NCBI GenBank assembly: GCA_034231615.1
Contig: CM067317.1
Location: 15,078,710-15,142,709, forward strand
Direction: 5' to 3'
DNA: 64,000 nt
Source of the DNA: Meghimatium bilineatum
Taxonomy: Eukaryota > Mollusca > Gastropoda > Stylommatophora > Philomycidae
Part shown: positions 10,521 to 25,100 of the stretch, one piece after another
Numbering within the stretch: position 1 is the first letter of the stretch
Layout: every line of letters starts with the position of its first letter
The notes under the pieces: generated by a model
What the model was told of the DNA's origin: nothing
The model's input: the letters and a program-made list of their open reading frames with translations, nothing else
Database searches by the model: none
Position numbers and translations under genes: made by a program

Positions 10521-12349
10521 CAAGGTGTATTCAAATGAAACCCATCCAAGTGGGATTATTACAAAATTAGGAGAAGTACATCAAGAGTTGTGTTATTATT
10601 AAATAAAGCAATTATTAGGGAAGATGTAAAAACCTGGAGTCATCAGAATAAGTCACTTTAAGCATTCAAACATGCATCACCTCAGCTTGGGTAGACGGTG
10701 AATTCTGTTAGAGAAGAAGGACTTCATTTGCTCAATAAACAATTTGCTCATCTCTGTCATGACACTTCATCGGAGTGAAATCATTGTCCCTTCAGAGCTT
10801 TCTTTAAGGGTCCAAACAAATGAAGTCACATAGCAATAGATCAGGGATGTGTGTGTTCATTAATCACAAGTGATGATGACCATTTATTATAACCATTTTC
10901 AGGAATGTAGGCTGGATGTGGCAGGACTTCTCATTTTTTATATGCTAACGATTCCCGCAAAATTTCTGTCACATGGGCAAACATTGTTGTGCAACAGAAT
11001 GACATGGCTACAGCTTGTTGGTTCACTTATTGTTGAAGGTTGTATGTAGCTTGTTGGTTCACTTATTGTTGAAGGTTGTATGTAGCTTGTTGGTTCACTT
11101 ATTGTTGAAGGTTGTATGTAGCTTGTTGGTTCACTTATTGTTGAAGGTTGTATACAGCTTGTCTAGTGTGTTCTTGTAGCTGATAACACTGATGTTCACA
11201 CTAGGATCTGTAAAGTCCACCAGCATGGTTACATTGTGGTCAAAAAATGCAATAAGCATATCCTTTCCTTCAGAAAATTGAGGTTATAATTATTTGCTCT
11301 TTGGTGATTCAAGTTGTTTCCATTTCGTGCTGGCTGCTTTGCTACATAAATGTGGTGACACCACAATTTGTTGTCAGCTACTACTCGCAAACAAAAATGC
11401 ATAACCCTTACATGGTGATGCTATAAATGGTTCAAACACTACCATGTTTATTCTTCCCTAGAGGTAAATACTAAATAAGGTAGACAGGTTACTGAAGAAA
11501 ACTGTCAATATAAAATAATAAAATATAGAAAATAACAATAAAACAAAGAACAAATACAATTGTTGACGTGTCAGTCCAATTGGGATCTCTATAAAGACAC
11601 AAAAACAGTTAAGAAAACAAAATCATATCCCATATAACCAAAATGGCTGGGAGAATGATTTCTCTCACCAGAAAATCATCACCAAGTAACAGATAAATGG
11701 GTACTCGAGCAACATAGTCTGGTTACTGCGGCACTTCCATTTTGTCAGACATCCTCCGATATTTGGGTTATTTTTATTCTTCCCTATATGGTCAGTCAAT
11801 AGCTGTGGTACCAACTGAGAACACACCTTCCGATACTTGAATTTCTTTAGAACCATCATTGTAATTGTCCCTAGCGACACTGAGAACTTATCAGCTAGCA
11901 AAAGCAAACTCTGTCAATGGTCAATCTGTATTGCTACATCCATCTTGGTGATGGCTTCTTATGTCACAACAACATTTGCCTGAACTAAGCCACAGAAGAT
12001 TATTCATTACCTGTTGCGCTTCCTAAAACATTCTTGCCCAATCGTTCATTGTTGTCTTCAACGCACATTTTTAACCAATAACTGCCTATTCTTTTTAGAA
12101 ATTTTAGTCTGTCAACATCCTTCAACTGTAAGAAACTGAATCAGTGATCAATGGTTCAATCTAAATTGATTCGCTATTATGCAGACCATGCTGTCAACTG
12201 TCTGCACTAGACACTAAGCATACAATGAGAACGACTGCATGACCATTTGTTAATTGGTGTATTATTATTATTTCATTGATGATGTTTTAATGCTTCTAAT
12301 ATGCTGGCAGAGGTAACGAAGCACTGGCACGTTTCGTTTGAACACACCT
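10521..12349 (-). mobile_element. Mariner element, copy 1 (both ends present, transposase decayed)
   Basis: Ends AAGGTGTATTCAAATGAAAC (left) and AGGTGTGTTCAAACGAAAC (right, minus strand) beside TA. Transposase reads on the minus strand: a helix-turn-helix portion LADKFSVSLGTITMMVLKKF and KYRKVCSQLVPQLLTDH, the WCHH segment near the first catalytic Asp (11325-11378), and MLIAFFDHNVTMLVDF with the second Asp (about 11230). Several stops and frameshifts. About 1.8 kb, longer than the usual 1.3 kb because of inserts, including a 36-bp tandem array. Confidence 0.85.
11012..11160. repeat. 36-bp minisatellite inside mariner copy 1, about 4 copies
   Basis: Unit tgtatgtagcttgttggttc + acttattgttgaaggt, nearly identical copies. 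It amplifies the transposase stretch just after the second catalytic Asp block (minus strand KLHTTFNNK). Confidence 0.92.
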
Positions 12350-12690
12350 AATATAAATAATTTAATGTCAGCCAACAAGTCATAAGTACACCACATTGAA
12401 AATACACAGGAATTGACCCGAGATATTTTCAGGATCACTCAAAACCTCTTTAACAATTAATCTCCTGTGTTTACATATCATTAAAAATATTTCACAAATC
12501 ATGAAATGTGAGACTAAAAACTATAAATTTCTCTCTAAAATATTGATTACTGTCATTAGAAAAGGTAACTTACCAACAACAAAATATTCAAGATCATCAA
12601 TGCTAACAAATAAAGTAATGGAAGTATTTGTTCTAAGATATATATAAGAAATCATTATAAATATATAGGCCCCTATATACATAATATCTC
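12350..12690. other. No feature recognised
   Basis: AT-rich, no supportable feature. Confidence 0.35.
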
Positions 12691-12694
12691 TTGG

Positions 12695-12912
12695 CAATCT
12701 CTTGAATGGATACCTACAGGCAAAAGAGACAGGGGTAGATCAAAAGAAATACTCAGAAGAAGTTAGAGAAAATAAAACAATCAATATACCGGTACACACT
12801 ATTCAAGAACTGCACAGAATAGCTTTGAACAGACCAAATTGGAGAGATCTGACCTCCACTATATGCACTAATTTCAGCGCAAAAGGAAATTGAATGAATG
12901 AATGAATGAATA
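12695..12912 (+). mobile_element. LINE 3' end with (TGAA)n tail
   Basis: Reads WIPTG-like start (NGYLQAKETGVDQK), TIQELHRIALNRPNWRDLT, STICTNFSAKGN-stop, then tgaatgaatgaatgaatgaa. The 3' tail is intact and the 5' side truncated. Same family as 18655-19045. Confidence 0.8.
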
Positions 12913-12949
12913 TAAATAATGTTGTAAACACCTGCACAAACCGTTGAAC

Positions 12950-13100
12950 TTACTGGCATTTACTAGGTATAGATTTGCTTGATCTTGGTCTCATAGCTTT
13001 TGGGTTACGTGGATCAAGCAACCAGGGGTCAATTGAGAGTGATTGGTCAGTGATCTGAGGATTTTCAACCATTTCATGTTCTTGGTGTCGCAATCTGAAT
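12950..13100 (-). CDS. Gene 2 exon 9: last exon, or donor overlapping the stop
   Basis: Acceptor ctttaatttctgtag, phase 2 in. Reads RLRHQEHEMVENPQITDQ, SLSIDPWLLDPRNPKAM, SKSIPSKCQ then TAA (12952-12950). The stop sits inside cca|gtaagt, a good 5' splice site, so the exon could equally end at 12954 and continue outside what I can find. A LINE 3' end lies directly downstream. Confidence 0.72.
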
Positions 13101-16100
13101 CTACAGAAATTAAAGAAATTTTAAAAGTAAAAGATATCCAACTTATGGGTATATTTAGTAGATATAGGTAGATATCCAACTAAGGTGTGTTCTCAGCTGA
13201 AGTATTTATTTCTTAAGAGTAAGGAGCACAAGGTATTTTAGAGAATTATTTTGCTGTAAAGAATTCAAGGTTTTCTTAGAACTGTCTTGGGACATTGCGA
13301 TAAATATAAAATCATCAAAATCCAGAAATTATAAAAGCTATTATAGATTTATTATTAACAAGTTCCTTGAGAATCAACAAAATATGAAATAAGATTAGGG
13401 GGGTAACAGATTTTGACAAATAAAAGTAGATTTAACCTCAGCCATCATTGTGGTAGAATAATTAATCCATTGCCTGTGTGGTGCAGAGCTAGAAAGGGAG
13501 CAATGAATAAGAACACTTTCACCTGTTAAACATGTAGTAGGAGGCAATTAAAGATGTTTTCGGGGTAGAGTTGGAAATCGGAAAAAGGTGAAAAAGGTGA
13601 CCATAGGAAAAAGGTGACCCAAAAACAGTGCTGTTGTTGAATGTATTAGATGTGAAACCATGACCAAACAGGGCTGTTGTTGAATGTATTAGATGTGAAA
13701 CCATGACCAAACAGAGCTGTCGTTGAATGTACTAGATGTGAAACCATGACCCAATGTGCTGTCATTGAATGTATTAGATGTGAAACCATGGCCCACTTCA
13801 TTGTGTTATACAGACTACATCATGTTAAACAGCACGAACATGCAAACAAACACAGAACAAGAAGTTCATAGATATTTTAAATCAAGAAAAACTGTCTATT
13901 GACTAGTATAGAAAAATAATCCAGATTCTAAAGAAATGAGACAACAGAATGTAGTAATTGGAGAAAAATTACATGACTTTAATTCCAGGTTCACTAACAC
14001 ACAATATTAATGTAATATAATTTTTAAAAAAGAAATATTTGTCCACATTTTGAACAGAAAATATTTGGAAAGCAAAACAATCTATACGCTGTGGCAGTAA
14101 GTCACTAAACATTTATGAACTATTTGTAAAATCATGTAGCAATGCAGTGAGTTACAACAGGAACAGTAAGCAGTGAGTGACAATAGAAACAGTAAGCAGT
14201 GAGTGACAATAGAAACAGTAAGCAGTGAGTGACAATATGAACAGTAAGCAGTGAGTGACAATAGAAACAGTAAGCAGTGAGTGACAATAGAAACAGTAAG
14301 CAGTGAGTGACAATAGAAACAGTAAGCAGTGAGTGACAATCACCATCATCATTTCCCGTTTTCTAGTGAATGTGTTGACCACAATTTATTTTTTCAATCC
14401 ATGAGTAACCTCACTGTAGTAGAAACTGGACCAAAGTTATGTATATAATATATTTTAAACCAAGATATTTATTGATCTCTAATGATTTAGCTTTGGTTGA
14501 CATCAATGAACATAGGCCCCCTAAGTAAAACTGTATCAATGAACATAAGCCAAAATTATATCAATGAACATAAGTAAAAGTTGTATCAATGAACATAAGT
14601 AAAAACTGTAGATATATAGACCTATTTGAGAATAAATTCAATTAAATAACAGAAACATTGTAGTTTCTCAGAGAATATTAAATTTAAATATGATAGATAG
14701 AAATTGGCATGATGCTGGATGATATTTGAAAAAAACTTATTTCAAACACAAGAATTAAGAATTTAATATGAATGATTACCAAACACTTTAGAGAAAAGAT
14801 TGTTTCTACGAACCTGAATGGTTTTTCAAATCCAAACAAAGTCTGTCCATGGGGGCTCATCAGCTGCTTCTGAATTCTGGTGTCCATTCTCTGCTGAATG
14901 GTCAGATGTTTCTGATGCTGTAATGTCATGGACATACGCAACTTTGATTGATTCTGTTGTTGTAGTTGATACTGACTACATACCCCAATGGCTGTGTGGG
15001 GCCTGGATGGTGCAGGAGTTGGTGTCTGAATATTGATGGTTTGCTTGTAGCTATGGATATTATATGTTCTTGGATTTGTACCAGGTACAATCTGAGGTGA
15101 GGAGTTTCGTCTGACAGTAGAATGTTCTGATGAGATATCAATGATTTCCCATCATTGGTTAGGATAAAAAAACTACTTTAATTGCTACTCATTAACAGGA
15201 AACTCCAAGAAACACAAAATTGATGAAAGTTGTAAATTGTATATATCAAGTGACATATTCTTTCCAGAACGTTGTCTTCATCGTGGATACTCTGAATGCC
15301 TATCTGTCCTGGGCAAACAGGCTTGCATTGGCCAGAGACATGTGCTTACATACTTCGATGTCGCTGGTCCATTGTCTTCTTGGTATTCCTCTTCCTCTCT
15401 CATCTGACACTCTGTCATCTAGAATCAGCCTTTCGATACCATCATGCCGCTTTAAGTGTCTAAAATACTGTAGCTTCCTTCTTATGATGGTATTTAGAAG
15501 CCACTCTTCATTTAGTTTCACTCATTTCAAAATTTCAAAGTTTGTTCTTTTCTCTATCCATGATATTTGTAGGATCTTTCTATAGCACTGTATTTCAAAT
15601 GAATTTATTCTTTTGGATATTGTCTTGTTTAAAGTCCAAGTCTCACATCCATATGTTGTCACTGGGAAAACACATGATCTTAAAGGGTTACTTTAGTGAC
15701 GTTATTACTACTTTGCCATAGCTTTCTCATTTGTGCTAATTTGAGTGTAGCAATTGTGAGTCTTCTTCTAATCTCAAATTAACAATCTCTGTAACTGTTT
15801 ATATTTGCTCCCAGATATTCAAATTTGTTTACATATTCTAGTTCTATATTGTCGATGTTGATTATTGGTTTGTTCTTTGTTTTGTCTGTTGTCATAATTT
15901 TAGTTTTCTATGTGTTTAGATATCGATTTTAGATTTCGCTGTATTTCTTTGTTGTTGTGATTAGCTGTTTCAGTCCCTCAGGATGTGTAGTAAGGAGAAC
16001 TGGGTCATCTGCATATTATTTCTGGAACTTTGTACCCACCGATATTTAATAGATGAAACTCATTTTCCACTCATTCTTCTCTTACATTTCTCTCTATATT

Positions 16101-19100
16101 CTCTGCATTGATGTTAAAAAGATAAGGGGATAGAGTGCACACCTGTCTCACTCCACTTTGAACAGCGAATCATTCAGATGTTTCTCCCTCTACTCTTACT
16201 GCTGCTTGTTGTTCATGATATAGTGTTTCAATAAGATGCATGGGGAAGCCCACGTCTCCCATGATGGACCATAGTTGGTGATGTTTAACACAATCAAAAG
16301 CCTTGGTGTAGTCTATGAAACACATATGTAGGTCTAAACAGTATTCTCTTCATTTATCAATTATATTCCTCATGTTGAATATGTGGTCTCTTATTTCTCT
16401 TCCTGCTCGAAAACCGGCTTGAACTTCATGAATTTCTGTTTCTAATGTTTGTTGTATTCTTTTCATTATGATCTGCAGTAGTATTTTGCTCGCTAATTAC
16501 TGCTACTATTCTATAGTTGGTACATAGTTGAAGGTCTCCGTTCTTTGGTAAGGGTATGTATACTGACTTTTCCATTGTTCTGGCCATATTCCACTTTTCA
16601 ATATCTTGCAGCATAAAGTATGGCATATTTGAACACAGGAATCTCGACCTGGCTTGTAGCATTTCTGATATTACTCCATCATTTTCCTTTTTTCAGATTT
16701 CTGATTGAATGTCTGTCCTCTTCCATTGTAGGTTCTGATTCTTATTATTAATTCATTGATGCTCTCATTTGGTGACTGGGTTGTTCCTTTATACATTTCT
16801 TGACATTATTCCTTCCATCTATGTTAGAATATCTGTTTTCTCTGTTAGGTTATTACCTTTTTTATCCTTTAGTACTCAAAGTGCAGGCTTGAAGTTATTC
16901 GGTTGTAATCTTCTAATAGAATAGAACAGATATAGGAGATTTATTTATGTGTTTATTCTCTAGCTCCTGTGTCTATCTTATAGCAGGATAATGATATTGC
17001 TAGAGTTCCAGCAGGTTGTAGTCCAGAGAATGTAAATGTGTTGTATTGAGGAGTTATACTGCAAAGGGTCAACATATCCAACTTCTGCATTGGTATGTAT
17101 AGGTTGGTGTTTGACTAATTCCACTATATTGTTGATGTCCACAGCATATCACTAGTGAGTTAGCCTGTGTGTTTCGACAGCTTTACCATCTCACTTGCAC
17201 AACACTTTGGCCGTTTTGTTGCCTATCTGAATGCTGTCCACAGTCATATTTTTTAAACAGCAGGCATTTTATCAAATACGGTTTCATGACTTTGTTTACC
17301 AATTTCCATTGTCAGATGGAAACTATACACTGCTACTACTACACTGTGATCTGTCCTTCAAGTTCCTTCACTGGAGAATTGATGATCATGATGATGTTGA
17401 AGATCACAATCTTTCAGTCCTCTCTTACTTTTGATAGTATAATAATGAGGGCAACAGTATTAACAACGTTTATGTTTGTTGTCAGGTTAAGTATCATTCT
17501 CAACTTGCATTTGATCAAATAATGTATCATGACTCTTTTTCAAGGACTGAAAAAGACTTAAATTCTACACACTCGTCCACACAGCAGATGATGGTAGAAA
17601 ATGGACAACTCCATGTGTTGATAAATTTCCAGCACCCATACAAACCAAAAGGCTTCTGGGATATACTATAATAAACATTGTTAAAATGCTTCAAGAGAAG
17701 CATGTGGCTAAATGGTTCGAACTTCTGTCTCATTAACCATGAGATCTTGGTTCAAACCAAAGCTGGGACCGGATTTTATCTTTTGGATGTCCTGTAATAT
17801 ATAATTTCTGTAAACATCGTGGGTACTGCTATATCAAAGTGACCTTTATTTCCACTGCCTAAAAAATAATTTCCCTGAACTCCTTAACATAAAAAAAAGT
17901 AACAGTAATACAAATGTTTAAGCAGGTATGATAGATCGTGCAAAGATGTCATGCTGTAATAGAGGTCATGCTGTAATAGCTGTCAATGTATTTTTAACAA
18001 TTTATTTCCGTATTTTAATAAAAATGTCAGTATTTAGCACCAAAACCCCCCACTAAATTTAAATATTTTTGTTTGGCCCTCAATATGAGCATGTGAGATA
18101 CAAATGTTCGCATTAGTAGTAATTATTAGGAAATTTAACACCAAGTGACCTTTTAAAAATAAAAATTCAATCATTCCTTCGCAACGCAGTGGGAGCGCAC
18201 CCCCCTCACCTGAGAGGTACAGTACATTGCTGGTAATGTTCTGGACTACAGAATTTATCAACATGTAGTATTTCTCTGTTTTGTAGAAACACAGCTGCTT
18301 CCTACTCATTTCTGGGAAGACTCGGTGCTAACGGTCATGTTTGTGTTATCAGCCATGTTTGTTATTGTAGCAATGAATTGCCAGAAAATTGTCATGTGCA
18401 GTGACTATCTACAAATTGGAATTAAAAAACTTAACTATATATTTGCGTCTACTTGTACAGAACCCCTTTCCTTCACAGTTAACAAGGCATGCAGAGATAG
18501 GGATCATGTTGCAGGATCATTTTGCAGGATCATGTTGCAGGATCATGTTCGCAGGATCATGTTGCAGGATCATGATAGGATCATGGTCTCTTTATTTCAG
18601 TCAGGACATTGCATTATGTTCTTGTGAGTCATATCCATCATAGCCATGGCTTGCAAATTACATTCATTCATTCATTTTCCTTTTGCACAGAAGTTAGCAC
18701 ACAGGGCAGAGGTCAAATCTCTCCAAATCTCTCCGTTCAAAGCTATTCTGTGCAGTTCTTGAATAGTATGAATAATGGTTGTTTTACTTTCTCTAAGTAT
18801 TGTTCTTCTGAGTGGTTCTTTTGGTCTACCCCTTGCTCTATTGCCTGTAGGTATCCATTCAAGAGATTGGTGCTGTATTCTGTTGGTATCTGCGTGTAGG
18901 ACATGCCTGATGTAGGACCAATGGCGTTTTCTGAAAACATCTGTGATGAAATTTTGATGTGTCTCTTCTCTGATTTCATCATTCGATTTGAATTCACTCC
19001 AATGGGTGTTAGTTATCCTACGAAGACATTTGTTCTCGAAACTCAGTAATTTCTTAAATTACATTTCTTATAGCAAAAAAATAATACTATCATCTGGAAA

Positions 19101-22100
19101 GACAAAAATGTTCCTGACAGATATAAATAATAAATTATCATTATCTCACAGGTACTTAAGTCATACAGGGTTTACCTTCAGTGGTAACCTTTCTCAAATT
19201 CTCCTGTGTTTGTTTCATCATCTGTTGCCTGTTTTGAACATTCTGTGTTCTCAGTTCCTTCTGCATTTGAATGAACATATGCCTGAAATATGACTTTACG
19301 TTGTAAACAAAGTTACATGAGTACACCAGTAGAATGTCTTTACGAGATCACATCTTTTTTGGGGATGTGGTTGGTTAAGTAAAGAAAACCTGTTTATTTG
19401 AGTTGCAAGGCAATTCAGTGTCGCTAGAATGAACCTGGTTTAATTCTCGTTAGACTTAAGAATTATTTTCATTTATCCTCATGCTTCCTACTTGAATTTA
19501 CTTACAGAAAACAAATAACAGCAATTTCTAGCAATGACAACAGTAAATTATAAATAAGCTAATAAATCTATACATTATAGGATTAACTATTTTAGACTAT
19601 TAGAGTTTTAATTCTACTATTGGGGAGTATTTAACACCTAGAGAATTAAATTCTCCCATTACTCGTATGAAGAACGAAGCTCGCAATTTCTGACGAGTGA
19701 ACTTCTTCTTCTGTGTGTGTTCTCAGTCTTCTGTACAATATTAGGATGTAGTCTGAAGAATGTCATTCATTTACATCATGTTTTGATAATATATACTCAG
19801 TGCAGCAAAACTTAAATCCAAAAGGCAAAACTTGGAACAGGGCAATAAAGTTTTCATAACTGGAAACACACACATAACACACACAAATCAATGTTTCATC
19901 CAAAAGGCCTCTATTAAGAACATATACACAACAAAATATGATGAGTAAGAATGGCACTATTGATGTTCACATCATGTGCCACAGAAGCAGAATGATCATG
20001 GTAGTACCTGTAGATCTTTGTCCAACTTTATTAATTATGCTTTTAATATCGTATTTCTTTTTCTTGTCCCTAGTTCTCCTGTTGGAGTCAGACATTGATT
20101 TCTTTAATGAACTGTAATGTGGTCAACAGCCCAAAGACCAGGCTGTAGAGGATATTAGTCAATTTTTATCAGATGACCACAGTATTATTCTTGCAGTGTG
20201 GTATAGTGGGCAGTTCTGTAAAATATATTGGTTTTTTTTCAGTTTGTTCACATTAGACACATATCAGAGTCACCAATTCCAAAAAGTCTATATTGTTTTG
20301 GTCAATCTTAGGTCAATCCATCAAGTGCCATGCCAAATGGCATAGGTGATCATGTTTCTCCATGACTCTCTGTTTCTTATGTTGTCAATAAGCTTGGTTG
20401 ATGAACTTCTGCCACAATACAAGTCCATCTAGCAACTTTTCTCTTTGCCATCCCCTATCTCTTCTTTCCTTGATCTTTCCAGTGGTTATTAAGTGTTCAA
20501 GCTGTGTTCTTCTCAGCACATGCCCTAGAAACCTTGATTGTCTGACCCTAATGTTTGATATGATTGATCTTTGTACGCCAGCATCAATGAGAACCTCTGC
20601 ATTAGTTTTTTTTAGCTGTCCATGGCAAATCTTAGGTAGTCAATTTATTAATCTTCAGTTTCTGCAGATTAAAATCAAATTTCCGCACAGCTTTATTTTA
20701 CTGATGGCAAATGGTTCCATGAAGTTTCATGGAAAACAAATGATCCAGGGAGACCCCATTATACTATTCAATGGTTAACCACTTTGCTACTAGTGTTTCA
20801 CATTGATCATGGATTCAGTTTAACTCTTACCTCCATAAGGGTTATCTTATTTATATACAAATTGAAGTCATTATTACAAATAAAGGATAGGTCTTTAATG
20901 GCTTACTTTTATGGCAGGTGAGTTTAAGTGACAGTTTTGGTAGGTTATTGAACATAAACAATTAATGCTTACTTCACAATATATTAACCTGTAGCAATCT
21001 GAAGTCAACAAATGTAATCTAATAATAGAAACCCACTTTCAACAAATGTCTACATTGAGGTAGCCATTTGTAGTCATGGACAACAATCATCCATGATTAT
21101 TTCCCATCATTTTCTTACAGTAAGTGTGTGCTAGAGTGATTGATCCTTAGTTTTCCGCAGCGATATAAATACGCAGTAGTAATTTATTCGATCTTTCATG
21201 TTTGCAATGTCAAACTGTGTAGACCTAACTTCAATGCCTCCATTTTTCGAGAATTCTTCACAGATTATGATTTATAAAAAAGGAGGAATTTTAAAGTTTT
21301 AGTGTTTCAGTTGCTGTAGACCAATATGTGGTGTTTGAGAGAGATGCTTATAATATGTAATATGTAATAGTGATGTAATCGATGTCATGATGTAATTTAT
21401 GAGGAGAAATTTGAGGAGCCGTGTTTTTCTTCTGCCAGACTGACGCGTAACCTTGACGCGATAAGTTCTTTGTATGTCCACATTATCGATTTTGGTTTTA
21501 CACAACATAACACTGACACACACAAGTAAATAACACCTCCAAATCATATCTAGCATCCATTTATCTATATTTTCTCCGAATTTGAAAAAAATAACTCAAG
21601 AAATACAAATGTTACACCAAAAAAGCAAACTCGTGCAGAAAAACCAGAAGTCATAAAAAATAGAGAATGCGTTATTTTTAACTGGGCTGCTACAGGTTAA
21701 AGTCACTGTAACATTTATACATTATTACACATATATTATGAGCTGAATATGTTTTACATAAGAAATATTACCTCTCAATCTGTCTCTCATGCCAGTTCTC
21801 AGAATATTCCTTGTCATCGCTCTTGTACAGCTTATAAACTGTCAGAGGTGGTCTATTACTGGTAAAATAACATGTATGGATATTGTAAATAAATTAGCCT
21901 TATCACTTCTTCTTTCGTTCACCTAGAACATGCTTATATCTGAAGTTTTGTAACTCGTACAGAGATTCATACATTTTTCTTCCACTGTTGTTTCTCTTGG
22001 TCAGTGTACTTACCTCAGAATTTCATATTCTGGGCATTCCTGAAAGATATTCTCTGTTGTCTGAGGTGCCTATCCACATGTACACATGGCTATGTTGCCA

Positions 22101-25100
22101 ATCTTGAACTTTGTATACATATGGCTGTGGATTCGGTTGTGTCCTGTTCTGAGTCATCTTGTGTTGGAGCTGGCTTTCTAATTTCCTTGATCACCTTTTT
22201 CTTTTAATGGTGCATTATTGGCACACCTGGTTGATCATCCACTGCATAACTACTCTATGCTGATTTATTAGTTTTGTCTGTAACATTTGCAAGTCTGGTA
22301 GTTTTATGAATTGGAGCACTTGGAGTGTTGATCTTGCATCTGTCAAGAATACTACAGGCTGTGAACCAAGATTGTATCTCAGAAATTTTTCAGTTGTCAC
22401 TTTGATTACCTGGATTTCTGCTTCACAATTATTACACAATTTTTCCATTGGTACTGTAATTGTATCCCTAACATTGTTTGGTAACTCTATATATATTCCT
22501 GCTTCTCCATTTTTCACTGCATTCTCAGCTGACCCATCTTAATATACTCTTATCCATGTCTTGTGGATGTTCGTCATCCAGTAGACTGAAAGTAACTGTC
22601 TTACAGTGAACACTATTCTGTTCATTCTCAGAAATTCCTTTCATCTCAGTTTGGATATGAATCATAATCCAGTACCCTCTTTCCAAGGCATTTGTTCTGA
22701 TACAGACTTTAGGGGCTGTTAATTTTGGGAAAATTTGATTTGTCTATGGAGTTGTTTGGCCTCATGGATAAAGCTACTTCTTGTCAGTCTCCCCGTTGCT
22801 AAGTTCTGAAATTTGTCTTTCATTGGATGACTTGGCACACAGTGAAACTTTACTGCATAGTGTTATCACTTAAATAGGTGAGCACAAAAATGTGCACACC
22901 TGTAGGCGAGCACACCATAAACAACCTGAGTGAGATATGCTGATGTCACCACTTGATCACTAAAAGTGAAAAAAATCTGAAACACTTGATCATTGCAGTG
23001 GCAACAGAGACAAAAAAAGACTCAGACTAAGTAAGAAAATGACAGAAATTATGGTCATTTATAAGAAGATATTGCAGCAAAGCTGTAAACCATGACAAAT
23101 CACACTCCATTATCTGGAATACATCCTGCTGATATGTAGGAATTTGAGAATGAGCGCAGAAGAAGAAGACAAACCATGCATCACATGATTGACAAACTAA
23201 GTGTTACATGTTGGACAAACTATAAATCACATTATAGTCAAAACAACATAATAGAGAACCAAAAATTGAACATAAAACATATTCAACATGGCAGCACATC
23301 ACAATGACCAATAAACCAGTACATCACATGACTAACACATGAAAGAAAGACCCATGATCAATAATTGACAAATCACATGACGAACAAACAAACATATAAC
23401 ACAGCTGCCATGCTAACACATCACTGTCTTTTTTAAGCATTCATTCTCAAACTCCCACTGGCACTCTCCTGTAGCTGGACAATGTCCTACTAGATTTCCA
23501 GCAGGATGTAGATAAAATATATATCCATTGTGTTGCCATTTTATTTATCTGTGCCAATGACCTGACACATCTGACTTTGGCTGTATATCACTGTGTTAAG
23601 TTAATCAAATAACAAAAATAAATAACAAGTAAATAACAGAGCAACCTTTCATAATTCAGGAATACACTCCTCCAGTGAATCAATAAATAAAATGTGTTAA
23701 ACTGAATATAACTAATATCTATGTACTCAGGGCTCCACCTATAGCTGCTAAGTTTCTTTAAGCCAATGGAAAATGTAAGTGGATGAGCACTTGAACAATA
23801 GCTATAGCAATGACTTCATTCTTTTCCTGAATCAGAAAGTTTACTACCAATTTCAACTGGATGACTGGAGAATGAACTGAAGAAAAAAATTACACAGGCC
23901 TATACCATCTAATAAAACAAACACATAAGCCTACCATGAAAGCCAATATTCTATGAGAACCTAACCTGAGCATTGATTTGTACTTGGTCTTGGAAGCATT
24001 AGACACAGCTTGCAAGTTCTGAAAAAAATCAAAAGATTTAATATTTTTGTTGATAATAAGAGTAACAACATACACACAACAAAAATAATGTTGGAAGTTT
24101 CATGCTATATATATATATATATATATCTGGTAACCTGTCACCTCGGCTTTCTAGTGATTACATATATAGAAAACAGGTGACAACATTATGTCTTCCTTTT
24201 TTAAGATGGTACATAATTTGTCAGTCATTTTACAAGGTCTGAAACTCCAAGATGGTACATAATTTGTCATCATTTTACAAGGTCTGAAACTCTAAGATGG
24301 TACATAATTTGTCAGTCATTTTACAAGGTTCAGAGCAGTATTCTGTCTGATACTATTGCTCAAGCATATAATTCTGCAGTTCAAGTAGTAATCAAAATCT
24401 TGAAAGAATGCATATATATGCAAGACCAGGGTAATGAAGTTTTGCTATAATGTATAGAAGATGTGGTATAATACAAGACATTTTGGTCTGATTCAAAAGA
24501 ATTGTTTCTAATACAAGACATTTTGGTCTGATACAAAAAAAATTGTTTCTAATACAAGACATTTTGGTCTGATACAAAAAAAATTGTTTCTAATACAAGA
24601 CATTTTGGTCTTATATGATCCTATGATGTTGTGACCACAAGATAAGTAGTTCAACAACTCTTCTTTGGAAAGGGTCTTCTTTTTTCTTTGGTGTTCAAGG
24701 CTCTTTTGGTCTGCAAGATCTTCAGGCCAATCAACAGGATGAAGCTCAGTCTTTTCCTGGAAAAAAGCATATACACCAAAAGTTTGTGTCCCAGCTCAGT
24801 CCAGGGGAGAATCTATTGGAGGCATCATGTGTGAATCATGTGTGTTTCTAACAATCAGAAATTTTCACTTGTAATACTAGATATACTATTTTAGGAAGTG
24901 AATTTGGAATATGTGAATATGTGCCTATATACCTCTGTATTAGATTTCATAGGGGATGTATGGTTTCTCTGTTGAATGTGCTTGACCGCTGAAAATATGA
25001 AACAAATGGACACTGACAGATTAATATTCTCACTTAAAACATGTATTTAATGATAGTAATTGTGGCAACTGAAGGAATTCTACAAATAGATTGATGATAA

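Noticed and set aside
14082-14382. Frames reading CLLFLLSLTAYC repeats that look like membrane segments
   Set aside because: 25-bp minisatellite; the hydrophobicity comes from the repeat composition.
17169-17522. 117-codon plus frame
   Set aside because: No family resemblance, no splice partners, composition like the surrounding AT-rich DNA.
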